Assembly (NCBI RefSeq): GCF_007828035.1
Contig: NZ_VITV01000001.1
Location: forward strand, 868,001-932,000
From: Nitrospirillum amazonense
GTDB lineage: Bacteria > Pseudomonadota > Alphaproteobacteria > Azospirillales > Azospirillaceae
Length of the DNA stretch: 64,000 bases
Direction of reading: 5' to 3'
A program made the position numbers and the translations under genes. The notes under the pieces are model-generated. The model was given only the letters and a program-made list of their open reading frames with translations, did not search any database and was not told the origin of the DNA. How positions within the stretch are numbered: position 1 is the stretch's first letter; each line of letters opens with the position of its first letter. Below, piece after piece: positions 1 through 8,216 of this stretch.

Positions 1-2
1 TG

Positions 3-170
3 GCCCAGGCTCAAGCCCTGCTGGGCAAGGCGATGAACGAGACGCTATGCACCCATCCCGACCGCCGCCTGGTCCGCGCCCTGGTGGACGAGGCCCAGGC
101 GATGATCGCCGAGTTCGGGGACACGTACTTCGAGGACAGGGCCGCTAAGGATCAGGCCGCTTCCGGCTGA
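3..170 (+). CDS. C-terminal end of an unknown protein (truncated by window edge)
   Basis: An open frame enters from the left edge and ends at TGA 168-170, giving the last 55 residues of a protein. The tail is Ala/Asp/Glu rich, looks helical, and contains no motif I recognise. Its stop lies inside the 3' end of the convergent small gene on the minus strand (19 bp overlap). Codon use is typical of the surrounding high-GC genes, so it is probably a real gene end. Function cannot be assigned from this fragment. Confidence 0.55.
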   Translation, partial: AQAQALLGKAMNETLCTHPDRRLVRALVDEAQAMIAEFGDTYFEDRAAKDQAASG

Positions 171-469
171 CCCGCCCCGTTGCCGTCCAACTGGGGGCCT
201 TCCCAGCTGCGCCAGATCTGGCCGCGGCTGTCGCGGGTGCGGCGCTGGTCGGCGATGGCCGCCTCCAGGCTGCTCACGGCCCGCTCCAGCGCCCGCACGC
301 TGCGGAAACGCTGCCCGTCCAGGGCCTGAAACAGGCTGTGCGAGGCGAAGAACTGGACGTCCCTGCCGTCCTGGACGGCCAGCCCCGCCGTATGGCGGGC
401 GGTTTCGATGATGACCGCGGCGGGCGCGGGCGCCCGGGCGATGTCTTGATTTTGAATTCGCTGGCTCAT
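152..469 (-). CDS. small hypothetical protein, 105 aa
   Basis: ATG at 469-467 is preceded by a good ribosome site (GGGAG, about 7 nt upstream). The product has an Ala/Pro-rich N-terminus and then a helical, charged stretch with the run EAAIADQRRTRDSRGQIWRS. There is no signal peptide and no membrane segment. It converges on and slightly overlaps the gene at the left edge. I recognise no family. The ribosome site and codon pattern support it as a real gene, but the function is unknown. Confidence 0.5.
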   Translation of the reverse strand: MSQRIQNQDIARAPAPAAVIIETARHTAGLAVQDGRDVQFFASHSLFQALDGQRFRSVRALERAVSSLEAAIADQRRTRDSRGQIWRSWEGPQLDGNGAGQPEAA

Positions 470-1106
470 GATGAGCTCCCTCTACACCCCGGCCATGACG
501 GGGGTGTGAAAACAACACGATGGTTTTGTGGCTCGGACCCTGTGGGGGAGGAGCGCTGCGGCTGGACAAGGGCGGGGCGTGCATGCGCGCGCCCGGCGGA
601 TCGTCAACAGCGGCAGCCCATGCGCATGTGGGGACAGCGTCCGGCCAGGGCGGAAGCCTGGCGGTGGAATGGGCGTCGGGTCGGGAAAGTGCGGGTCATG
701 GCTGGTCCTTCACGTTCCGGAGGAACCACGAAGGGGCTTCGTGGCGCTTTAGCGGTTGGTGACGCGGCGCAAGCTGCTCCGTCAAATGGCCGCGGGCCGG
801 TTGGCCGGGCCCAACACCGGAAAAGGGAACGAACGGGCGGTTGTTCCTGAACGGCGAAGGGCCCGGCACTGGCCGGGAAGGAGGGCTGGGAGCGCCCCTT
901 CCTTGGCGCCAAGGCTGTCATCCGCAGTTCATGCTGTCAATAAAGATAATAATGACGAATCTTTAATGTTGAATTGAGGATGGCGTCACTATCGGCAGAT
1001 TTCCTGGGATCTCTCCCCCCGCGATGGCGTGGCGGAGAATGCCGATGGGGCCGGCCGCTGTCGGTGACGGTCGTCACGCAGCCCTTACCCCATTCGGGCA
1101 TGCGGC

Positions 1107-1132
1107 AATTCAACATATTGCTGTGTTGAATT
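1107..1132. promoter_or_regulatory. 9-bp perfect inverted repeat, candidate operator/activator site
   Basis: AATTCAACA (1107-1115) and TGTTGAATT (1124-1132) form a perfect inverted repeat with an 8-nt spacer. A third identical half-site TGTTGAATT is at 967-975. The palindrome is centred about 45 bp upstream of a TTGACA -35-like element, a position typical of an activator rather than a repressor. It probably controls the transporter operon starting at 1248. The regulator is unknown and no regulator gene is adjacent. Confidence 0.5.
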
Positions 1133-1162
1133 TACGGTAGATCACGCACGCGGGCACGGGCA

Positions 1163-1192
1163 TTGACAGTTGCCCCGGCTCGTTGATCCTAT
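1163..1192 (+). promoter_or_regulatory. candidate sigma-70 promoter for ABC transporter operon
   Basis: A full-consensus -35 TTGACA (1163-1168) is followed after 18 nt by TCCTAT (1187-1192) as a weak -10. This would start transcription near 1199, about 50 nt before the binding-protein gene. The weak -10 fits an activated promoter and agrees with the upstream palindrome. Confidence 0.45.
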
Positions 1193-1247
1193 GCCGGCCG
1201 GCTTAATCCCCGTCATTCGCCTGCCCATCCTTGAAGGGAATTGCCCC

Positions 1248-2267
1248 ATGCGTCGTGCGTACTCGTCCCTGCTGACGGCCCTGCCGCTGATCGGCGCGCT
1301 GCTGGCGGCCCCCGCCTCCCAGGCCGCCGACCCGGTGGTCCACATCGGCTACATTCCGGTGCTGGGTGCGGCACCGGCCTACATCATCAGCCAGGAAGGC
1401 TGGGACAAGCAGGCGGGCTTCGAGCTGAAGCTGACGCAGTTCGACAGCGGCCCCAATATGATCCTGGGCTTGGCCTCGGGCACGCTGGAGGCCTACATGG
1501 GCGGCATCGGCCCCCTGATGGTGGCGGGATCGCAGGGCATCACGGTCAAGGTCGTGGCCTCCACCGCGGTGGAGGAGCTAGTGGTGGCCGGCGGGCCGGA
1601 ACTGTCGGCCGAGGCGGCCAAGGGCGGCAGCAAGGCCGAAGCCATCGCCCGCCTCGCCGCCAAGCTGGGCCGCCCGGTCAAGATCGCGACCCAGCCCGTG
1701 GGCTCCATCCCCGACACGGTGCTGAAGTACTGGCTGCAGGAGGATGAGCACGTCGATGCGGCCAAGGTGCAGATTGTGCCCATGGGCATCGACGCCACCC
1801 AGCAGGCGCTGCTGGCGGGGGCGGTGGATGCCGCCACGGTGCGTGAGCCGGCCCTGACCATCATCCAGGACCGCCTGCCCACGGTGAAGGTGCTGGCCTA
1901 TGGCAAGGACATGATCAAGGACCAGCCGGGCACCGTGCTGGGCGTTACCGGCGCCCTGGCCAAGGACCATCCGGAACTGGTGCAGAAGCTGGTGGAACTG
2001 GTGGACAAGGCCGTCACCCTGATCGCCCAGGATCCGGCGCGCGCGGCGGCGGACGTGGAAAAGGTGCTGGGTCGCGGCATCGTGGACGTGAAGACCATGC
2101 AGCGCGCCCTGACCTCTCCCGCCTCGCAATTCGTGGTCGATCCCCGCCGTATCGTGGAAAAGACCAAGACCCTGCAGGACTTCCAGGTGAAGACCGGCGT
2201 CTTGAAGAAGGCGGAGCCGCTGGATACGCTGTTCGACGCCAGCTATTACGAAAAACTCCATAAGTGA
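1248..2267 (+). CDS. ABC transporter substrate-binding protein (nitrate/sulfonate/taurine type)
   Basis: Periplasmic binding protein of the NMT1/SsuA/TauA fold, delivering a small anion or related ligand to the permease encoded next. I chose ATG 1248 because it follows GAAGGGA and gives a clear Sec signal peptide (basic MRR, hydrophobic core, cleavage near SQA at residue 26); the frame is open further upstream to 1170 but that part does not look coding. After cleavage the mature protein starts with the typical HIGYIPVLGAAPAYII strand-helix unit, followed by a stretch (FDSGPNMILGLASGTLEAYM) that matches the family's ligand-cleft region. The total is 339 aa, normal for the family. It is first in a three-gene operon. 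The substrate is not decidable: sulfonates, taurine, nitrate or pyrimidine-type ligands all use this fold, and no desulfonating monooxygenase is encoded nearby. Confidence 0.88.
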   Translation: MRRAYSSLLTALPLIGALLAAPASQAADPVVHIGYIPVLGAAPAYIISQEGWDKQAGFELKLTQFDSGPNMILGLASGTLEAYMGGIGPLMVAGSQGITVKVVASTAVEELVVAGGPELSAEAAKGGSKAEAIARLAAKLGRPVKIATQPVGSIPDTVLKYWLQEDEHVDAAKVQIVPMGIDATQQALLAGAVDAATVREPALTIIQDRLPTVKVLAYGKDMIKDQPGTVLGVTGALAKDHPELVQKLVELVDKAVTLIAQDPARAAADVEKVLGRGIVDVKTMQRALTSPASQFVVDPRRIVEKTKTLQDFQVKTGVLKKAEPLDTLFDASYYEKLHK

Positions 2268-2277
2268 GCGTCGTCGT

Positions 2278-3117
2278 TTGACCTTCCCGACACCGCCGGA
2301 TCAGTCCGGGGCCGCCCTGCCGGCCCCGGGCAAGCGCATACCGCCGTCCGCTTTCCTGGCCAAGCCGTCCCGGCGGTATCGCGGCCTGTGGGCGCTGCTG
2401 GGTGTCATCGCCTTCCTGGCGGTATGGGAAGCTGTGCCGCGGCTGGGGCTGGTGCGACCCGTCCTGCTGCCGCCGCCCAGCGCCATCCCCCAGGCCTTCG
2501 TGGCGGAGGTGCGCAGCGGGGCCTGGACGGCCGCCATCCTGCAAAGCCTGGGGCATTATCTCTGGGGCCTGGTCATCGGCTCGGTCGGCGGCATCGCCGC
2601 CGGCGTGCTGACCGGCATGTCCCGGCGGCTTGAGGATTTCACCAGCTGGGTGGTGCGCCTGCTGCGCCCCATTCCGGGCCTGGCCTGGGTGCCCTTCGCC
2701 ATCATCTGGTTCGGTGTCACGCCCACGGCCGCCATCTTCATCATCGTGTTGGGCGTTTTCTGGATCAATTACTTCGCCGCCCTGGGCGCGGTGCAGGCCG
2801 TGGACCGTGACCTTCTGGAACTGGCCGACGCCTTCGGCCACCGTTCCACCCCGGCCAAACTGGTCAAGATCGTGCTGCCGGCCGCGTCCGGCGCCATCCT
2901 GGCGGGCCTGCGCACCGGCCTGGGCCAGGCCTGGATGTCGGTGGTGGCGGCCGAGCTGTTCGGCGTGCCGGGCCTGGGCCAGCGCATGATGCAGGCCAGC
3001 TCCTTGCTGGCGACCGACATCGTCATCGTCTACATGGCCACCATGGCCTTGTTCTACGGCCTGGTCGACATGGGCTTCGTCGCGGTGCGCGACCGCATGA
3101 TGCGGTGGAAGGTTTAA
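2278..3117 (+). CDS. ABC transporter permease (SsuC/TauC-like)
   Basis: Inner-membrane permease with a Pro-rich cytoplasmic N-terminus of about 35 residues and then roughly six hydrophobic segments, beginning with LWALLGVIAFLAVW. The EAA loop that docks on the ATPase is visible as ELADAFGHRSTPAKLVKIVLP followed by a conserved Gly pattern. At 279 aa the length is normal. The likely start is TTG at 2278, 10 nt after the stop of the binding-protein gene; no ATG lies near, so the exact start is uncertain. The stop at 3115-3117 is followed after one base by the ATPase start, so the three genes are translationally linked. Confidence 0.85.
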   Translation: MTFPTPPDQSGAALPAPGKRIPPSAFLAKPSRRYRGLWALLGVIAFLAVWEAVPRLGLVRPVLLPPPSAIPQAFVAEVRSGAWTAAILQSLGHYLWGLVIGSVGGIAAGVLTGMSRRLEDFTSWVVRLLRPIPGLAWVPFAIIWFGVTPTAAIFIIVLGVFWINYFAALGAVQAVDRDLLELADAFGHRSTPAKLVKIVLPAASGAILAGLRTGLGQAWMSVVAAELFGVPGLGQRMMQASSLLATDIVIVYMATMALFYGLVDMGFVAVRDRMMRWKV

Positions 3118-3118
3118 G

Positions 3119-3904
3119 ATGACGCAGACTGCCCCCATGATCGAGATCCGCGATCTCAGCCTGGCCTTTCCGAACCCCGCGTCGTCTGACGGACGCACCG
3201 TGGTGCTGCGCGACTTCAACCTGTCGGTGGCGCCGGGCGAGTTCATCGCCATCGTCGGCGCGTCGGGGGTGGGCAAGTCCACCCTGCTGCGCGTGGTGGC
3301 CGGCCTGGTCCCGCCCAACAGCGGCACCGTGATCCATGCGCGCAATGGCGCGTCGAACGGCCGCCGGCCCTACGGCCTGGTGTTCCAGGACGCCCGCCTG
3401 CTGCCCTGGCGCAGCGTGCGCGCCAACGTCGCCTTCGGGCTGGAGGGGCTGGGCTTGCCCCGCGCCGAACGCCGCCGCCGGGCGGAGGAGGCGCTGGCCC
3501 TGGTGGGCTTGGCGGACAAGGCCGGCCGCTGGCCGCACCAGCTGTCGGGCGGGCAGCGCCAGCGCGTGGCCATCGCCCGAGCGCTGGCGGTCGATCCCGA
3601 CCTGCTGATGATGGACGAACCCTTCGGCGCCCTGGACGCCATCACCCGCCAGTCCCTGCAGGACGAACTGCTGGACCTGTGGCGGCGCACGTCCAAGACC
3701 ATCCTGTTCGTCACCCACGACATTGATGAGGCCGTCTACCTGGCCGACCGCGTCATCCTGCTGGCCGGATCGCCCGCCACCGTGCGGTCGGAGGACAGGA
3801 TAGTCACCGCCCGGCCCCGCGCCCGCGACGACAACGCCGCCCGCGCCCTGGCCACCCGCATCCGCGACCGCCTGTCCGACCTGATGGACGGCGGGGGGAT
3901 TTGA
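3119..3904 (+). CDS. ABC transporter ATP-binding protein (SsuB/TauB-like)
   Basis: Cytoplasmic ATPase that powers the importer. Motifs are all present and in order: Walker A GASGVGKST (about residues 47-55), Q-loop FQD (Q90), signature LSGGQ (142-146), Walker B LLMMDEP (162-168), D-loop ALD and switch His (H200). At 261 aa it has the normal size for nitrate/sulfonate/taurine transporters, and the FQDARLLPW sequence after the Q-loop is typical of that subfamily. ATG 3119 lies one base after the permease stop. It is the last gene of the operon. Confidence 0.9.
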   Translation: MTQTAPMIEIRDLSLAFPNPASSDGRTVVLRDFNLSVAPGEFIAIVGASGVGKSTLLRVVAGLVPPNSGTVIHARNGASNGRRPYGLVFQDARLLPWRSVRANVAFGLEGLGLPRAERRRRAEEALALVGLADKAGRWPHQLSGGQRQRVAIARALAVDPDLLMMDEPFGALDAITRQSLQDELLDLWRRTSKTILFVTHDIDEAVYLADRVILLAGSPATVRSEDRIVTARPRARDDNAARALATRIRDRLSDLMDGGGI

Positions 3905-4025
3905 CAGGGGCGGGGCGTTGCCATTCATGGATGAATAGTTTGTCTACGAACTTGGGGAATTTCCCCGCATGGCTGAATAGGTGAGGGTTGGGCATCCGCT
4001 CGTCCCTTGTCACGGATCTGACGCC

Positions 4026-5138
4026 ATGCCCATTCCCGCCTTCCCCCGCCGGCATCCCTCGCTGCGCATCATCGCCGCCGTGGCGGCGCAGCTGATCCTG
4101 GGGCAGCCCGCCGTCGCCGCCCCGCCGGCGCCCCCGCTGACCGTCGCCGTGCAAAACCCTGATGCCGTGTGGAACGCGGTGGCGGTGGAGGGCGCCCGTG
4201 TCTTCCTGGCCGGACCGCGCTGGACCGGGACCAAGTTGCCGCCCTTGGTGATGGTGGAGGGCGGCGGCGCGCCCAGGCCCTTCCCCGACGCCGCTTGGAA
4301 CGCCTGGGTGCCCGGGGCCGATCCGGCCCACGCCTTCGTGAACATCAACGCCATCCACCGTGATGACGCCGGCGGCCTGTGGGTGGTGGATACCGGCGCC
4401 CCCGACTTCGGCGGCGATCCGCTGCCGGGTGGCGCCAAGCTGGTGCGCATCGACCTCAACAGGGGGCGCGTCGATCGTGTCATCCCCTTGGGGGCCGACG
4501 TCGCCCGCCCCGGCAGCTATGTCGACGACATCCGTTTTCACGGATCGCACGCCTATCTGACCGATGCCGGGCAGCCCGGCCTGATCGTCCTGGACCTGGC
4601 CACCGGTGTCGCCCGCCGGGTGCTGGACCGTCACCCGTCCACCGTGGCGCCCGCCGACCGGCCGATAGTCGTGGATGGGGAAACGGTGCTGGCGCCGGAC
4701 GGCCGGCCCCTGGCCGTGCATTCCGATCCGCTGGAGGTCAGCCCCGACGGCGAATGGCTGTACTACGCGCCCCTGGAAGGGCCCTGGTCGCGGGTGCCCA
4801 CACGCCTGCTGGATGATCCCGCCGTCCCCGCCGCCACCCTGGCCGACGCTGTGCGACCCTGGATCGACCTGCCGCCGGTGGGCGGCACCGCCATGGGGCC
4901 GGACGGCAGCCTGTACTACACCGACCTGGCGGCCAACGCCGTACGCCGCCGCGCCCCCGACGGCAGCGTGACCAGCGTGGCCCATGACGCGCGCCTGCAC
5001 TGGGTGGACGCGCCCTATCTGGCGGCGGATGGTACCCTCTGGCTGCCGGCGGCGCAGATGGACCGCGTGGCCCTGTTCCACCACGGCAAGAGCCAGGTGC
5101 GGGCCCCCATGACCATCTTCACGGTCCGGACCCGTTGA
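4026..5138 (+). CDS. secreted yellow / major-royal-jelly-protein family protein
   Basis: A predicted periplasmic six-bladed beta-propeller of the MRJP/yellow family (related to SMP-30 and gluconolactonase folds). ATG 4026 gives a signal peptide (MPIPAFPRRHPSLRII, hydrophobic core, AVAA cleavage near residue 36); an upstream in-frame GTG at 3981 adds residues that do not look like part of a signal peptide. Family-typical stretches include VNINAIHRDDAGGLWVVDTG, the SYVDDIRFHG blade and DPLEVSPDGEWLYYAPLEG. Bacterial members are often annotated as L-dopachrome tautomerase-related, but the reaction is rarely tested. It follows the ABC operon after a 120-bp gap, so co-function is possible but not shown. 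Confidence 0.75.
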   Translation: MPIPAFPRRHPSLRIIAAVAAQLILGQPAVAAPPAPPLTVAVQNPDAVWNAVAVEGARVFLAGPRWTGTKLPPLVMVEGGGAPRPFPDAAWNAWVPGADPAHAFVNINAIHRDDAGGLWVVDTGAPDFGGDPLPGGAKLVRIDLNRGRVDRVIPLGADVARPGSYVDDIRFHGSHAYLTDAGQPGLIVLDLATGVARRVLDRHPSTVAPADRPIVVDGETVLAPDGRPLAVHSDPLEVSPDGEWLYYAPLEGPWSRVPTRLLDDPAVPAATLADAVRPWIDLPPVGGTAMGPDGSLYYTDLAANAVRRRAPDGSVTSVAHDARLHWVDAPYLAADGTLWLPAAQMDRVALFHHGKSQVRAPMTIFTVRTR

Positions 5139-5146
5139 GCGTGAAC

Positions 5147-5170
5147 AGGCCGGGGCGATGACCCCGGCCT
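5147..5170. terminator. bidirectional hairpin between convergent genes
   Basis: A 9-bp GC-rich stem, AGGCCGGGG paired with CCCCGGCCT, with a 6-nt loop (CGATGA), lies between the stop of the yellow-family gene and the convergent acyl-CoA dehydrogenase stop. There is no long T-run, so it is a candidate terminator only. Confidence 0.6.
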
Positions 5171-5195
5171 TCCCATAACAACAGTTCGGTTCAGC

Positions 5196-6983
5196 TCAGA
5201 ACTGGTCTTCCGACAGGGCCATCAGGGTGCGGTGGCCGGTGCGAATCAGCTCGGCCAGGCCCAGCGACGGGCCCACCACCTGTTCCACGAAGAAGCGGGC
5301 GGTGACCAGCTTGCCCTCGTGGAAGGCCACGTCCTGGCCCTGGGCCAGCGCCTGGTTGGCGGCGACGGCACCGCGGGCCAGCAGGAAGGCGCCGGTGACG
5401 TTGCCGAACAGGGTCAGGTAGGGCACGGCCCCGGCCGCCGCCGCGCGGGCGTCGGCTTTTACATTGTCCACCAGGAAGGACGTCGCGCCCTCCAGCGCCG
5501 CGATGCCCCGCTTCAGGCCCTGGGCGATGGCGGCCAGGTCGTCGCCCGGCTGGGCGGCGGCCGCGTCGGCCGTTTCCGCCATCAGGGCGAACAGGGCGCG
5601 GGCGGTGGCTCCGCCGTCGCGGCCCAGCTTGCGGAACACCAGATCGTTGGCCTGGATGCCGTTGGTGCCCTCGTAAATCGGGGCGATACGGGCGTCGCGG
5701 TAATACTGGGCGGCCCCCGTCTCCTCGATGAAGCCCATGCCGCCGTGCACCTGCACGCCCAGGCTGGCCACCTCGACGCCGATGTCGGTGCTCCAGGCCT
5801 TGGCCACCGGGGTCATCAGGTCGTTCAGCAGGCCGGCCTGTTTGGCGGCCTCCGCGTCCGGATGATGATGGCGGCCGTCCAGGGAGGCGGCGGTGAAATA
5901 GACGATGGCGCGCGCGGCCTCCACCTTGGACCGCATGGTCAGCAGCATGCGCCGCACGTCGGGGTGGTGGATGATGGTCACCGGCTGCGGCCCGCCCGCC
6001 ACGTCGCGGCTCTGCACCCGGGTCTTGGCGTAGGCCAGCGCCTGCTGGTAGGCGCGGTCACCGATGGAGACGCCCTGCAGCCCCACGCCCAGGCGAGCGT
6101 TGTTCATCATGGTGAACATGTACTCGATGCCGCGATTCTCCTCGCCCACCAGGTAGCCCACGCAGGCACCCTTGTCGCCATAGCTCATGACGGCGGTGGG
6201 GCTGGCGTGGATGCCCAGCTTGTGCTCCAGGCTGACGCAATAGGCGTCGTTGCGCTCACCCGGGGTGCCGTCGGCGTTCAGCAGGAACTTCGGCACGATG
6301 AACAGCGAGATGCCCTTGGTGCCAGAGGGCGCGTCCGGCGTGCGGGCCAGCACCAGGTGGACGATGTTGTCCGTCCAGTCATGGTCGCCATAGGTGATGA
6401 AGATCTTCTGCCCGCTGATGCGATAGGTGCCGTCGTCCTGGCGCACGGCGCGGGTGCGCACAGCGCCCACATCGGAACCCGCCTGCGGCTCCGTCAGGTT
6501 CATGGTGCCGGCCCATTCGCCGGAAATCAGCTTTTCCAGGTACAGCGTCTTCTGCTCATCCGACCCGTGGGCGGTCAGCAGTTCCACCGCCCCCTGGGTC
6601 AGCAGCGGCCCGAGCGCGAAGGACATGTTGGCGCTGGTCCAGGTTTCCAGCAGCGCGATGAACAGGGTCCAGGGCAGGCCCTGGCCGCCATGGTCGGGGT
6701 CGAAGGGCACGCTGTTCCAGCCACCCTCGACAAACTGGCGGTAGGCGTCCTTGAAGCCGTCGGGGGTGCGTACGCCCGTGTCCGTCAGCCTCGCGCCCTG
6801 GCGGTCGCCCACCACGTTCAGGGGCGCCAGCACGTTGTCGGCCAGCTTGGCGCCTTCCTCCAGCACGGCGTCCACCAGGTCGGGGGTGGCGGCCTCGAAG
6901 GCGGGGTAGGCGGCAACTTTATCCAGGCCGACGACGGAATTCAGGACGAAGCGGATTTCCTTCAGGGGCGCTTGATAGGTCAT
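5196..6983 (-). CDS. acyl-CoA dehydrogenase, long form (DmdC/AcdA-like)
   Basis: FAD-dependent acyl-CoA dehydrogenase of 595 aa, the longer class with an extra C-terminal domain that includes 3-methylmercaptopropionyl-CoA dehydrogenase. ATG at 6983 (MTYQAPLKEIRFVL) is the expected start; the frame stays open upstream across the divergent gene's promoter but that part is not coding. Diagnostic segments are the FAD-contacting MNLTEPQAGSDVGAVRT, the SGQKIFITYGDHD strand, and RDARIAPIYEGTNGIQ near the C-terminal end of the core, where the Glu of YEGT is in the catalytic position. It is a single gene, divergent from the transglycosylase gene and convergent with the yellow-family gene. The substrate chain is not deducible. 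Confidence 0.9.
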   Translation of the reverse strand: MTYQAPLKEIRFVLNSVVGLDKVAAYPAFEAATPDLVDAVLEEGAKLADNVLAPLNVVGDRQGARLTDTGVRTPDGFKDAYRQFVEGGWNSVPFDPDHGGQGLPWTLFIALLETWTSANMSFALGPLLTQGAVELLTAHGSDEQKTLYLEKLISGEWAGTMNLTEPQAGSDVGAVRTRAVRQDDGTYRISGQKIFITYGDHDWTDNIVHLVLARTPDAPSGTKGISLFIVPKFLLNADGTPGERNDAYCVSLEHKLGIHASPTAVMSYGDKGACVGYLVGEENRGIEYMFTMMNNARLGVGLQGVSIGDRAYQQALAYAKTRVQSRDVAGGPQPVTIIHHPDVRRMLLTMRSKVEAARAIVYFTAASLDGRHHHPDAEAAKQAGLLNDLMTPVAKAWSTDIGVEVASLGVQVHGGMGFIEETGAAQYYRDARIAPIYEGTNGIQANDLVFRKLGRDGGATARALFALMAETADAAAAQPGDDLAAIAQGLKRGIAALEGATSFLVDNVKADARAAAAGAVPYLTLFGNVTGAFLLARGAVAANQALAQGQDVAFHEGKLVTARFFVEQVVGPSLGLAELIRTGHRTLMALSEDQF

Positions 6984-7298
6984 GGTCTCTCGGGTCCTCC
7001 CGGGGGACCCGCCGGTGGGGCCCGGTGCCCGTCGCTTCAGGACTGGGGCGGGACCCGCACGGCCGGCGGGGGTGCTCAATGTTATTGGGCGGGCGGGCCC
7101 GATCATTGAGCGGAAGGGCCACGTCCCGTCGACGCGGGGCCCATCCTGCCGGGACGGCGGCGGACGGGCAAGCGTCGCCGAAAGTCCGGCCCGGATCCCG
7201 CCGCCGCGACGGACTGGCACGCTCTTTGCTTTCCCTGTAGGCCAGCATCGGATCGGCCCCCATCGGCCGGTCGTTTTCCAGGTAAGTGAGGTCCGGTC

Positions 7299-8216
7299 GT
7301 GAACAGCGCACTGTCCACCACGCAGTTGACTGCAGCACAGGGTTTGACGTCTTCCGCCCCCGCCAAGATCGTGGCGGCGGTGCAGCAGGCCAGCACCAGG
7401 GCCGGGGTAGATTTTTCCTATCTGCTGAAGCAGGCGTCGGTGGAAAGCGGCTACAACACCAATGCCAAGGCCAGCACCAGCAGCGCTACCGGCCTCTACC
7501 AGTTCACCGACTCCACGTGGCTGAACATGGTGCAGCAGCACGGCGCGGAGGTCGGCCTGGGGCAGTACGCCAGCGCCATCAAGACCCGCGGCGACGGCAG
7601 CGCCTACGTCGCCGATCCCGCCACCCGGCAAAAGATTCTCGACCTGCGCAAGGATGCCGACACCTCCGCCATGATGGCGGCCCAACTGGCCCAGGACAAC
7701 AAGACCACCCTGCAGCAGCAGGTGGGTGGCACCATCGGCGGGACCGAGCTGTACCTGGCCCATTTCCTGGGCGCCGGCGGCGCCTCCAAGTTCCTGAACG
7801 CGCTGAAGAAAAACCCCAACCAGGCGGCCGACGCCGTGGTGCCGGACGCGGCCGACGCCAACGACGCCGTCTTCTACGACGCCAACGGCAAGGCCCTGTC
7901 CCTGGGCCAGGTCTACGACCGCTTCGCCAAGAAGTTCGACGGCACGGGCGGTGCCAGCGCGGACAAATATGCCGGGTCCACCACGCTGGGCACCGTGCAG
8001 ACGGCCGACAGCACGTCCCAGCCGTGGGACATGGTGCGGGGCGCCAGCTCGTCCAAGATGCCGCTGTCCACCTACACCATCATGATGCTGAACGCCCTGG
8101 CCGCGCCCACCGAGGATGAGGACCAGGACAACAAAGACGGCTACAGCCAGCAGGAACAGCGCATGACCGCCAACCGCGCGCCCAACATGGCCGCCGCCTA
8201 CATGGCCAGCGCCTAA
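7299..8216 (+). CDS. SLT-domain lytic transglycosylase-like protein without signal peptide
   Basis: The N-terminal half carries a soluble-lytic-transglycosylase fold: KQASVESGYN with the catalytic Glu at about residue 49, then ATGLYQFTDSTW (the GLYQF motif). GTG 7299 follows GTGAGG with good spacing. Length is 305 aa. There is no signal peptide or lipobox; the N-terminus is Ser/Thr/Ala rich. The C-terminal region is acidic and polar (DEDQDNKDGYSQQEQ) and of unknown role. Its last 4 bp overlap the convergent histidine-kinase gene. Peptidoglycan cleavage is inferred from the domain; the missing Sec signal suggests export by another route or a missed start. Confidence 0.78.
   Translation: MNSALSTTQLTAAQGLTSSAPAKIVAAVQQASTRAGVDFSYLLKQASVESGYNTNAKASTSSATGLYQFTDSTWLNMVQQHGAEVGLGQYASAIKTRGDGSAYVADPATRQKILDLRKDADTSAMMAAQLAQDNKTTLQQQVGGTIGGTELYLAHFLGAGGASKFLNALKKNPNQAADAVVPDAADANDAVFYDANGKALSLGQVYDRFAKKFDGTGGASADKYAGSTTLGTVQTADSTSQPWDMVRGASSSKMPLSTYTIMMLNALAAPTEDEDQDNKDGYSQQEQRMTANRAPNMAAAYMASA

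Larger units (their letters stand above)
470..1247. other. long intergenic region upstream of ABC transporter operon
   Basis: No convincing gene lies in this stretch; the open frames here lack ribosome sites and read like translated non-coding DNA. It holds a short perfect hairpin at 726-733/737-744 (CCACGAAG, loop GGG, CTTCGTGG), an AT-richer patch around 935-975, a palindrome at 1107-1132 and a promoter-like pair of hexamers at 1163-1192. The last two are listed separately. Confidence 0.6.

Noticed and set aside
604-921. A minus-strand frame of 105 codons in the first intergenic region
   Set aside because: No ribosome site, Arg/Pro/Ala-rich random-like composition, and it runs through a hairpin.
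1000-1247. TPP or other known riboswitch before the ABC transporter
   Set aside because: The conserved TPP core sequences are not present, and no other riboswitch signature was recognised.
3923-3964. ATTCAT-GG-ATGAAT and GGGGAATTTCCCC after the ABC operon as a terminator
   Set aside because: Arms are short, the second is a palindrome without a loop, and no T-run follows.
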